From positions 1 through 40,749 of the forward strand of contig DAOTWA010000034.1 in assembly GCA_034435955.1 (NCBI GenBank): a stretch of 40,749 nt of DNA, written 5' to 3'. Under the pieces are notes generated by a model. The model saw only the letters and a list, made by a program, of their open reading frames with translations, was not told the origin of the DNA and made no database searches. The position numbers were made by a program, and so were the translations under genes. The DNA is from DAOTWA01 sp034435955 (GTDB taxonomy: Bacteria > Chloroflexota > Anaerolineae > Anaerolineales > Anaerolineaceae). Positions within the stretch are counted from its first letter, which is position 1. Every line of letters starts with the position of its first letter. Shown in pieces: positions 17,934 to 24,649 of the stretch.

Positions 17934-18362
17934 ATGACAAAACCGCTTTTTCCAGGCCTGGTCTTTGACGAAAATGACGAGCCGGTTGAATTGGCTTACG
18001 TCGGCGGAGAGCCGTTTTATGTGGTCAACGACGCCGGATTCCACCGCCACATCCCATCTCAAGAAGTGGATCGGCAGGTTCTTAACATTCTGCGCGAGCA
18101 AATTAAGGGCAACGAGGAGTTGATCGCCGAGCAAACGTCTAAGATGCTCGGCCAGGACGACATCTTTACTCAGGCTATCATCCAGAATCAGCTCAAGCAG
18201 ATCGAACAGTCCTTTGAAGCCCTGTTTCAGACCGGCATCCCTGAGGAGGGGCTGGCTTACATGGGCATGGTAGGCTTTAAAATCGTCATTAACATGCACG
18301 GAGAGGTCATCCGCGTGGATCAGCCGATGGCTCTCGGCGGCGACGAAGGCAGCGGTGAATAA
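17934..18362 (+). CDS. Conserved-looking small protein of unknown function
   Basis: I do not recognise this 142-residue soluble protein. The first part contains LVFDENDEPVELAYVGGEPFYVVND, which suggests a small beta structure. The middle (about 40-95) is a long, probably coiled-coil helix rich in Gln, Glu and Ile. The end has MGMVGFKIVINMHGEVIRVDQP, again beta. There is no signal peptide or membrane segment. GAGAG lies a few bases before the ATG. It lies 64 bases after the transpeptidase and 110 bases before the thioredoxin gene, so operon membership is uncertain. Its regular codon use supports a real gene. Confidence 0.7.
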   Translation: MTKPLFPGLVFDENDEPVELAYVGGEPFYVVNDAGFHRHIPSQEVDRQVLNILREQIKGNEELIAEQTSKMLGQDDIFTQAIIQNQLKQIEQSFEALFQTGIPEEGLAYMGMVGFKIVINMHGEVIRVDQPMALGGDEGSGE

Positions 18363-18472
18363 ATCCGCGTGGGCGAACTTTCACTACTTCGACCGGATTT
18401 TTCTCGATTCTGACGCTAATCTAACGCAAATTCATTATCATTACCTGCTGACGGACATTGGGAGAAGTGCCT

Positions 18473-19309
18473 ATGAATTCATCTAAATTTGTGTTAGACG
18501 TATCCGAATCCGATTTCGAATTTGAAGTCATTGCCTTTTCCGAAAAGACGCCGGTGCTGGTGGATTTCTGGGCGACTTGGTGCGTCCCATGCAAAGTCCT
18601 CAGTCCGCTCCTCGAACGTCTGGCCGAAGAGGCGCAGGGTGGTTTTCGGCTCGCCCGGGTGAACGTGGACGAGAATCCCGCCCTCGCCCATCGCTACAAC
18701 GTGCGCGGGATTCCGACCGTGTTGGCCGTCAAAAACGGTCAGGTGGTCTCTCAATTTACCGGCGCTTTACCTGAAGAGCGCGTACGGGAGTTCATCCGCT
18801 CCATCGTCCCGACGTCCGCTGATTTATTGTTGGAGAAAGGACGCAGTCTCACCAGCATGCACCAATGGCGCAGCGCCGAGGAGGCCTATCGCTCTTACCT
18901 GGAGCTGATGCCTGAGAATGCGACCGCCCTGCTTGGCCTGGCCAAGACCCTGCTGGCCCAGGGTCAGGCGCGAGAAGCCTATCATATTTTGAGGAATTTT
19001 CCTGTCAGCCGGGAATACGCCACCGCCGAGGTGTTGCTGCCTCTGGCCAGCGCGATGATGGAGTTGCAAAACCCAGGAGCGGATGAAGATAGCCCGCTCG
19101 AAGCGGCATATCGCCACAGTTTGCGGCTAGTGGGGCGCGGCAACCTGCCGGCAGCCCTGGACGGCCTGCTCGACATCCTGCGCCAGGATAAACACTTCCG
19201 CAATGGCCAGGTGCGCCAGGTGATTCTCGCCCTCCTTGAGCTGCTCGGTGAGGACGATCCCGCTACACGTGCGTACCGCTCTGAGCTGGCTTCTATCCTG
19301 TTCGGATAG
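18473..19309 (+). CDS. Thioredoxin-TPR fusion (co-chaperedoxin, CnoX/YbbN-like)
   Basis: The 278 residues hold a thioredoxin domain (about 10-115) with FWATWCVPCK (Cys37 and Cys40) and the cis-Pro loop GIPTVLAVKNG, followed by TPR-like helices to the end. The layout matches CnoX/YbbN, a folding factor that guards proteins and hands them to GroEL. Enterobacterial CnoX lacks the full CxxC pair; here both cysteines are present, so redox activity is likely. GGGAGAAG precedes ATG 18473, which is preferred over an upstream TTG. A GroESL operon lies 17 kb away. The domain call is secure, the chaperone role inferred. Confidence 0.88.
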   Translation: MNSSKFVLDVSESDFEFEVIAFSEKTPVLVDFWATWCVPCKVLSPLLERLAEEAQGGFRLARVNVDENPALAHRYNVRGIPTVLAVKNGQVVSQFTGALPEERVREFIRSIVPTSADLLLEKGRSLTSMHQWRSAEEAYRSYLELMPENATALLGLAKTLLAQGQAREAYHILRNFPVSREYATAEVLLPLASAMMELQNPGADEDSPLEAAYRHSLRLVGRGNLPAALDGLLDILRQDKHFRNGQVRQVILALLELLGEDDPATRAYRSELASILFG

Positions 19310-19310
19310 T

Positions 19311-20231
19311 CTACCTTTTCAATATCAGCGTCCCCCACGTTGTGGGATCGTCCAATTGGCGACCACGGTCGTTCGACACCATCTTTTGCTGTTCGCTCAC
19401 GCCGGGGGTATCATCATCTGAGGCGGAAAAAACAAAACCAAATTGTGCCCCATTCGTCGGTGTGATGGCAAACAGGCTCCACGGAATGGCCGCCTCAACC
19501 CGATAGACCCCCGAGCTGCCGATGGCGCCAATCTTGACACCGCTCTGACTCCCGGCTTCCGCTTCGGGATACCACAGATAAGCTTCGGGGGAATTGCCGA
19601 CCGTCTCGTATCCCGGTGAGATGCCGAGCTGATAATCGTCATCGTCGAGCTCCCGGTTGGTCAGATCACCGGCCAGGTCGCTGTCCAGGAGGATTTCCAG
19701 GCTGTCGCCTTTATAGATGTCGGCGCCGTGTGAGACCTGTACGTACCGGTCGTCTTTCACCTTGCCGGCAAGATAGAGATTGTTTAGATCCCAGCCTACG
19801 CGGAAGGAGGCTTCAAGATCGGCAGGACCACTCCATTGGCTCGCGCCAAAGACAACGAACGTGGCCGGATAGGCGGTTGTTGACCAATCGCTCCAATCGC
19901 CGTCGATCTTGGGCGGTGAACTCAGGTAAGGCGCAACGATGGCCGGGCCGGGACGCGAAGCTGCCAGTGTGGCCGTATTGACCTCCAACGTCGAGGAGGC
20001 CAGCGGTGCCGCTGTCATGGTTGGATGACCGCCCGTCAGCGTGGCCGTCAACACCGGCGGCAGGGTGGCTGTGGAAGCCCCAACGGGAACCTGCGCAAAC
20101 AGCGCCGTCATCGTCCTATTGGGGGTGGGGAACACAAACGGGGTCGGTGTCCGCACCGGCAGACTGCAGGCAACCAGAGCAGCGCTGACTGCCAGGGTAA
20201 TCGTTGAGAGTCGCTTGACCTTGATTTTCAT
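19311..20231 (-). CDS. Lipoprotein with CBM9-like carbohydrate-binding domain
   Basis: The 306-residue protein starts with a lipoprotein signal (LAVSAALVACS; lipobox Leu-Val-Ala-Cys). A Thr/Pro-rich linker (about 25-100) follows, then a CBM9/DOMON-type domain with PPKIDGDWSDW, GWDLNNLYLAGKVKDD and GDSLEILLDSD. CBM9-like domains bind sugars or haem-type ligands; the sequence does not decide. It should be anchored on the outer face of the membrane. AGGAG at the right distance selects ATG 20231 over an upstream in-frame Met. The promoter at 20271-20298 interlocks with that of the Nudix regulator gene. Confidence 0.8.
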   Translation of the reverse strand: MKIKVKRLSTITLAVSAALVACSLPVRTPTPFVFPTPNRTMTALFAQVPVGASTATLPPVLTATLTGGHPTMTAAPLASSTLEVNTATLAASRPGPAIVAPYLSSPPKIDGDWSDWSTTAYPATFVVFGASQWSGPADLEASFRVGWDLNNLYLAGKVKDDRYVQVSHGADIYKGDSLEILLDSDLAGDLTNRELDDDDYQLGISPGYETVGNSPEAYLWYPEAEAGSQSGVKIGAIGSSGVYRVEAAIPWSLFAITPTNGAQFGFVFSASDDDTPGVSEQQKMVSNDRGRQLDDPTTWGTLILKR

Positions 20232-20270
20232 AACAGCTCCTTCTGCCTGGAAACCGACCTCGCTGACCCC

Positions 20271-20298
20271 ATTATAGCCAGTTTGCATTTCCGTTCAA
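20271..20298 (-). promoter_or_regulatory. Promoter of the CBM9-like lipoprotein gene
   Basis: On the minus strand, TTGAAC and TATAAT are 16 bases apart. Its -35 and spacer overlap the -35 and spacer of the plus-strand promoter at 20282-20310. Confidence 0.65.
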
Positions 20299-20310
20299 TG
20301 CCGTTATAAT
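20282..20310 (+). promoter_or_regulatory. Promoter of the Nudix/winged-helix regulator gene
   Basis: TTTGCA (20282-20287, or TTGCAT one base later) and TATAAT (20305-20310) are 16-17 bases apart. The predicted start is near 20317, about 11 bases before the ATG. Confidence 0.6.
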
Positions 20311-20327
20311 TTTTCGAGAGCGAGCAA

Positions 20328-21011
20328 ATGGCGATGGAAACCGTTGGATTCGATGCAAAGGATGACACCGTCCTTGAGCAGCTCGAAGTCCTGGTAGTCA
20401 TCTTCAGTCTGCGAGAGAGCCGGCTCAAGGTGCTCCTGAAGGCTCAGGCAGGCGACCTGTGGGCCCTGCCAGGCCGCCCGGTGCGCCTTTCCTCTTCTCT
20501 GGAACAGGCCGCGGCCGAAGAACTCGACTGTCACACTGGCGTGGCCGACGCTTACCTCGAACAGCTTTACACCTATGGCGATCCTGAACGCATCTCCGGG
20601 CGGCGGCTGATTTCCGTGGCTTATTTCGCTTTAATCCCTGCAGACGCTCCCTATACGGCCGGCGAGGCGTACGGCGCCCGCTGGTTTACCGTGGACGATC
20701 TGCCTCCCCTGGCCATGGACCACGCTGAGATCATCGCCTACGCGCTGCGCCGCTTGCGTTATAAGCTGGAGTACTCGGCCGTGGGCTTCCAGCTTCTCCC
20801 CGAAACATTCACCCTGAGCGAGATCCAGCGTACCTATGAGATGATCCTGGGCGAGAAAATCGACAAGCGCAACTTCCGCCGACGCATCCTCGCAGCCGGC
20901 ATCATCGAACCGACGCCCGCGCTGCGCACCGGTGAAGGCCGTCCAGCTCGCCTGTACCGCTACCGCCCGGATGCGGTGGCCGAAGTCAAAGCGCGCCGTC
21001 TGTTTCCCTGA
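20328..21011 (+). CDS. NrtR-like Nudix regulator with winged-helix DNA-binding domain
   Basis: The 227 residues combine an N-terminal Nudix fold (about 15-145) with a C-terminal winged helix (about 150-225) containing FTLSEIQRTYEMILGEKIDKRNFRRRI, the hallmark of NrtR/COG4111 regulators. NrtR senses ADP-ribose or related molecules and controls NAD or sugar metabolism. The Nudix box is eroded: around residues 56-73 only EQAAAEELDCHTGV remains, so it likely binds ligand without hydrolysis, as in other NrtR proteins. Divergent and interlocked promoters with the CBM9-like lipoprotein gene suggest that gene, and itself, as targets. The family is fairly sure; ligand and targets are inferred. Confidence 0.82.
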   Translation: MAMETVGFDAKDDTVLEQLEVLVVIFSLRESRLKVLLKAQAGDLWALPGRPVRLSSSLEQAAAEELDCHTGVADAYLEQLYTYGDPERISGRRLISVAYFALIPADAPYTAGEAYGARWFTVDDLPPLAMDHAEIIAYALRRLRYKLEYSAVGFQLLPETFTLSEIQRTYEMILGEKIDKRNFRRRILAAGIIEPTPALRTGEGRPARLYRYRPDAVAEVKARRLFP

Positions 21012-21156
21012 TGATTTCGTTATCCGGGATTGAATCGACCGGCTAAAGCCCAGGCTCACTGCTTCGGAATTAATCTCTAACCCCCACGGCTTGCTAAAAG
21101 CGATTACCTTATTAACGGAGTGCCTCGGCCGCTTTGCGAGAGAAATGCGGACAACT

Positions 21157-22440
21157 TCAGCCTCTCCGCAAAATGCTGATGCTCTCGATGTGGTACGTTT
21201 GCGGGAACAGGTCGAAAGGCGTCACCTTCTCCAGGTGATAGCCGTGTGCGAGCATCCATCGCAGATCACGCGCCAGCGTGGGCGGCTCACACGAGACGTA
21301 GGCAATCGTGCTCGGCCCGCGCGCGAGGATGGCTTCCAGTCCTCTACGCGCGATCCCGGAGCGCGGGGGGTCTGCTACGACGATGTCAGGTCGAAAATCA
21401 AGGACCGGCAGGATGTCCTCCAACGACCCCTGGTAGAGCTCCACATGATCGAACTCGTCCAGATTGGCTGCGAAATCCTGGCAGGCGCTCTCTGAAACTT
21501 CCACACCGACCAGCCGACCCGCCTGCGCCGCCAAAAAGGCGCTGAACAGGCCCACACCGCAATAAGCGTCCAGGATCGCGGGCGCGCTGTCCAACGGCAG
21601 GCTCGCCAGCAGATGCTCGACCATCTTCGCGGCGCCGGCGGTGTTCACCTGAAAGAATGAACCCGGCGAGACGCGAAAGGATCGCCCGAGCAGCTCTATG
21701 GTGAGAAAAGGGTCTCCCGCCAAAACGAACTGCCCATCCGGCCCATGATATACGGCCGAAAGAGGGAAATCGACGCTGAACTCGGGCGGTTTTCGTGAAC
21801 TTCCTTCCAGGATCAGCATCGGCTCTCCTCCTGCTCCTGCCCGCAGGCCAATCTGCGTCAGCTCAGGAACAGCCGCGACCTCGATGAGCGGCCACACTTC
21901 GGCAATCGCCTCTTCGAGTACATGGCACTCGAGGATTGGCACCACCTCGTGTGAGCGTGAAGCCTGGAAGCCGAGCTTTCCATCCGGGGTCAGGTGGAAT
22001 TGAACGTTGTTGCGGTAATGCCAGAGAAGAGGGGAAGGTACCGTCGCCTCGACCGGGGGATGGTCGATTCCACCTACCCGCTCCAGCGTCTCGATCAGCA
22101 GTGCGCGTTTCACGGCGAGCTGTTCCGCGTAATCCAGGTGCTGATAGGCGCACCCACCGCAAACGGTGAAGTGCGTGCAGCGTGGGCGGATGCGTTTCGG
22201 TGAGGGTTTCAGCACCTCGACCAGTTCGGCGCGGGCATAGTCCCGCTTCTCCTCGACCAGCCGGACGCTGACCCGCTCGCCAGGCAGTCCAAAGGGCACG
22301 AAGACCGCTCGCCCATTTGCCAGTCGTCCGACCGCGTCGCCGCCGTAAACCAGCCGTTCGAGCGTCACTTCGGCGAGTTGGTGAATTCCGTCCGCCTCGA
22401 ATTCAGTTGAAATTCTATTCTGTTTTCCCACAACAACCAT
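21157..22440 (-). CDS. rlmD: 23S rRNA (uracil-5-)-methyltransferase RumA/RlmD-like
   Basis: This enzyme methylates C5 of a uridine in 23S rRNA using SAM. The protein has a TRAM domain (VTLERLVYGGDAVGRL onward), Fe-S cysteines in CTHFTVCGGCAYQHL, the FFQVNT motif, a SAM-binding AYCGVGLFS, DPPRSG and the nucleophile Cys384 in YVSCEP. The ATG at 22440 gives 427 residues, but the first 24 are unlike a TRAM start and overlap the GT87-like gene. A GTG at 22368 forms a GTGA overlap with that gene's stop and would give about 403 residues starting at the TRAM domain. Neither start has a strong ribosome binding site. RlmD, RlmCD or TrmA-type specificity cannot be fully separated from sequence. Confidence 0.9.
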   Translation of the reverse strand: MVVVGKQNRISTEFEADGIHQLAEVTLERLVYGGDAVGRLANGRAVFVPFGLPGERVSVRLVEEKRDYARAELVEVLKPSPKRIRPRCTHFTVCGGCAYQHLDYAEQLAVKRALLIETLERVGGIDHPPVEATVPSPLLWHYRNNVQFHLTPDGKLGFQASRSHEVVPILECHVLEEAIAEVWPLIEVAAVPELTQIGLRAGAGGEPMLILEGSSRKPPEFSVDFPLSAVYHGPDGQFVLAGDPFLTIELLGRSFRVSPGSFFQVNTAGAAKMVEHLLASLPLDSAPAILDAYCGVGLFSAFLAAQAGRLVGVEVSESACQDFAANLDEFDHVELYQGSLEDILPVLDFRPDIVVADPPRSGIARRGLEAILARGPSTIAYVSCEPPTLARDLRWMLAHGYHLEKVTPFDLFPQTYHIESISILRRG

Positions 22441-22970
22441 ATCAGCACAAGGTACGCGGTCATAGCCAGGGAGAACAGTAGAAACCCTCCTAATTGGCCA
22501 TTCCTGAGCGTGACGATCGCCGGTCGGTATAGAAACAAGCCAATGAGAATGACCGGCAAATATCCGGCCGCTTTGGTGCTTCGCCAGTCAGAAAGAGCTA
22601 AGCCTGCCGCGCTGATCAACGCCAGGATCGAGAGGCCGATTTGGACCACCGCTGCAACCGGCAAAGATAATATTCCCAATGGAACATAGAGGAAAGCCAG
22701 CGGCAGAGGATAGATGTAAACTGGGTTTTCTATCCAGGTCGATCCATAAAGGGTGTGGTTGGTTGCCCACGCTTCCGCATCGTAAGGGTTTTGCCCCTGT
22801 AGGAGCATTCTCCCACCCAACCAGAAGGTGAAGAAATCGTTATTGACCTCATAATCTACCGATCGGGCAACCAGCCAGGCAACAAATACGGCTGTCAATA
22901 CGATCAATATACCCACCCCGAACCGTAAAAAAGAAGGCTTAAACCTTCCTCCTGCGATCCGGGTGATCAC
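22365..22970 (-). CDS. GT87-like (DUF2029) membrane glycosyltransferase, apparently C-terminally truncated
   Basis: The 201 residues begin like a GT87/DUF2029 polyprenyl-phosphate-dependent mannosyltransferase: a membrane helix, a loop with NNDFFTFWLGGRMLLQGQNPYDAEAW, then helices ending with LRNGQLGGFLLFSL, the usual NGQ element. Family members are about 400 residues, but here the frame stops about 40 residues after NGQ in a polar tail, overlapping the rlmD start. GGGAGG precedes the GTG start at 22970. It lies 38 bases after the small membrane protein gene. Either a deletion joined the gene to rlmD or a short form exists. The family call is moderate, the truncation inferred. Confidence 0.65.
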   Translation of the reverse strand: MITRIAGGRFKPSFLRFGVGILIVLTAVFVAWLVARSVDYEVNNDFFTFWLGGRMLLQGQNPYDAEAWATNHTLYGSTWIENPVYIYPLPLAFLYVPLGILSLPVAAVVQIGLSILALISAAGLALSDWRSTKAAGYLPVILIGLFLYRPAIVTLRNGQLGGFLLFSLAMTAYLVLIWLLWENRIEFQLNSRRTEFTNSPK

Positions 22971-23008
22971 CCTGCCTCCCTTGACCGATGAAATCGACAG
23001 GGAATTAT

Positions 23009-23224
23009 TTACCGTAAGAAAAACGACAACACCACCAGAATCACAAAAAACGAGCCGGCCAGCACGCCGATGCGTTTCAAATCGCCTAGCTGATGGCTGT
23101 AGTCCGGGTTGAATTCCACTACCCCAATCCCTTTACGCGGCAGAACCGGATTATCGCGGGTGACCACGGAAGGGGCTTCCCTGGTCGGGCGGGATGCCTG
23201 GCGTCTCTGTTTCTTCTTGCTCAT
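23009..23224 (-). CDS. Small single-pass membrane protein of unknown function
   Basis: The 71 residues have a Lys/Arg-rich cytoplasmic N-terminus (MSKKKQRRQASRPTRE), a middle with GIGVVEFNPDYSHQLGDLKRI and one C-terminal helix (about 51-70). It lies 27 bases downstream of the sortase gene and 38 bases upstream of the GT87-like gene. Co-expression with the sortase is likely, but no sorting motif is present. I do not recognise a named family. Confidence 0.75.
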   Translation of the reverse strand: MSKKKQRRQASRPTREAPSVVTRDNPVLPRKGIGVVEFNPDYSHQLGDLKRIGVLAGSFFVILVVLSFFLR

Positions 23225-23251
23225 ATCTATAAAGGCTCCTTCTAGAATGGA

Positions 23252-24160
23252 TTATGAATTCGTCTGCAGTTCGGCCGTCACCACGATGCGCTGTTTATCC
23301 ACCAGGTATGGATAGCATGAGATCAGCGTGACGGTGGCAGACTGCGTGGGCGCCATGACGTCCACCTGAGTTGGCTCAACAATGCGGCTGCTTTTTATCA
23401 CATAGGTATACGTTCTTTGATTCGTGTAGAGGATCACCAGGTCGCCAGGCTTGAGCCGGTCCAGATCGCGAAAAATCTCGCCAAATACGTCGTTGTGCGC
23501 GGAAAGGACCAGATTGCCTTTCTGCCCGGGGTCGGGCGTCCCGACGTGCTGTCCGACTCCTTTCTTTAATTGCTCCCAGCCATCGCCCTGCACGATTGGT
23601 GCATCCACCTTGATAGCCGGTATCTGGATTCGGATCGCCTGTTCCGGCCCCGGTGTGGGAATGGGGATGTTGGCCAGGCTCTGCACCAGGGGCAGCAGGT
23701 TTCTGGGGATTTCCTCCTCGTTCGGCTGCGTCCCGCCCGGCGAGTTTGGCGGCGTGTGACCGGATGGCAGCACCACCGCCTGGATCAGCGGCGTCGGCGT
23801 GAGCGTGGGTTGCTGAAGCGCGGCGGCCACTTCACGGTTCAGATCACGCAGCAGGTTGAAGCCATTGAAAAGTACGAAGATGAGTCCAATGACAGCCACG
23901 ATCTCGACGATAAACAAGAATCGGTCGAGCGCCCTTCCACCGCGCGGAGCTGCCGGCGCTTCTGCTCCAGTCGCTCCGGTTTCCTGCATCGGCGGATCAG
24001 CGCTATTCCCTCCAGCGACCACCGAGGGCGGCACCATCACCAGCCGGCCGGTGCGTCGGTAGTGGTCCAGCCGCGCCTGACGCTCCGCCCGCCGCTTTTC
24101 AACCAGCAGGCGGCGTAATTCATCGACCGAGAGGTCCTGTGGAGATGGTTTACGCGCCAA
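23252..24160 (-). CDS. Membrane-anchored sortase
   Basis: Sortases cut a C-terminal signal of exported proteins and attach them to the wall or to each other. The 302 residues comprise a basic helical cytoplasmic start, one membrane segment (about 80-102), a Pro-rich linker and a catalytic domain with His222 (LSAHNDVFG), Cys282 (TLISCYPY) and Arg291. The TLxSC form departs from the usual TLxTC. It starts with TTG at 24160 behind GAGGGA. It heads the operon with the small membrane protein, the GT87-like gene and rlmD. No protein with an obvious LPxTG signal is in the window, so the substrate is unknown. The enzyme class is secure. Confidence 0.9.
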   Translation of the reverse strand: MARKPSPQDLSVDELRRLLVEKRRAERQARLDHYRRTGRLVMVPPSVVAGGNSADPPMQETGATGAEAPAAPRGGRALDRFLFIVEIVAVIGLIFVLFNGFNLLRDLNREVAAALQQPTLTPTPLIQAVVLPSGHTPPNSPGGTQPNEEEIPRNLLPLVQSLANIPIPTPGPEQAIRIQIPAIKVDAPIVQGDGWEQLKKGVGQHVGTPDPGQKGNLVLSAHNDVFGEIFRDLDRLKPGDLVILYTNQRTYTYVIKSSRIVEPTQVDVMAPTQSATVTLISCYPYLVDKQRIVVTAELQTNS

Positions 24161-24200
24161 TTCGTTTCCCTCGATGTGCGCCCGAGCCGATCACTGCAAA

Positions 24201-24206
24201 ATTATA
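24201..24206 (-). promoter_or_regulatory. -10 element ahead of the sortase gene
   Basis: TATAAT on the minus strand lies about 40 bases before the TTG start. The -35 position is a poor match (ATGTGG). Confidence 0.4.
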
Positions 24207-24248
24207 CTCCGTTTCATCGGCGCCCACATTTCCTCATTCCAGCCTTCC

Positions 24249-24277
24249 TTGCCATTTCACCCGCCTTTATGTATAAT
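24249..24277 (+). promoter_or_regulatory. Promoter of tRNA-Val, probably also of thrS
   Basis: TTGCCA (24249-24254) and TATAAT (24272-24277) are 17 bases apart. The predicted start near 24284 is 6 bases before the tRNA. I see no terminator or second promoter between the tRNA and the T-box leader. Confidence 0.75.
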
Positions 24278-24289
24278 CTTCTTCAGCTT

Positions 24290-24366
24290 GGGCGGTTAGC
24301 TCAGTTGGTTAGAGCGTTGCGTTGACATCGCAAAGGTCGTAGGTTCGAGTCCTATACCGCCCACCA
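24290..24366 (+). tRNA. tRNA-Val (anticodon GAC), CCA encoded
   Basis: A full cloverleaf is visible: acceptor GGGCGGT pairs with ACCGCCC, D stem GCTC/GAGC, anticodon stem TTGCG/CGCAA with loop TTGACAT (anticodon GAC, reading GUC), T stem GTAGG/CCTAT with loop TTCGAGT, discriminator A and genomic CCA. The structure is complete, so the gene should be functional. It begins 6 bases after the predicted start site and its 3' end is only about 8 bases before the T-box stem I. Confidence 0.97.
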
Positions 24367-24374
24367 TCCTCAAA

Positions 24375-24616
24375 CGCGCTGACCGGGACGAGTAACCGTT
24401 ATCCACCCGCCAGAGAATGGGGCCAAGGGCTGAGAGTCCCACCGGAAGTGAGACGGCGAAAACCACCCGCGAGCGGAAACCTGAACCGGCACAATGACCG
24501 CAGTAAGGCGAACGGTTGGCCCCGTTATCGGCCCAAGGAGATGGCCGCCTGAGCGGTCAATCTGGGTGGAACCGCGTGAGTGTGAGCTCTCGCCCCAGTG
24601 GGCGAGAGATTTTTTA
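24375..24616 (+). promoter_or_regulatory. T-box riboswitch controlling thrS
   Basis: The leader senses uncharged tRNA-Thr. Stem I closes with CGCT (24377-24380) and AGCG (24472-24475) and contains GGGACGAGTA and CTGAGAG elements. The candidate specifier is ACC (Thr) at 24462-24464, followed by ACC. The canonical T-box TGGGTGGAACCGCG is at 24563-24576. GCGGT (24553-24557) pairs with ACCGC (24571-24575) in the antiterminator. The competing terminator is a 9-base stem (24587-24595 with 24600-24608) followed by a T-run. The class is certain; the specifier is inferred. Confidence 0.93.
24587..24616 (+). terminator. Regulated intrinsic terminator of the thrS T-box
   Basis: CTCTCGCCC and GGGCGAGAG form a perfect stem with a 4-base loop, followed by ATTTTTTATTT. 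It is formed when tRNA-Thr is charged. Confidence 0.92.
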
Positions 24617-24649
24617 TTTAGCCATGGATCGAAGTCAAAGGAGGTTCGA

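Noticed and set aside
24494..24649. Upstream extension of the thrS reading frame
   Set aside because: It lies inside the T-box leader and runs through the terminator; AAGGAGG and ATG 24650 are the real start.
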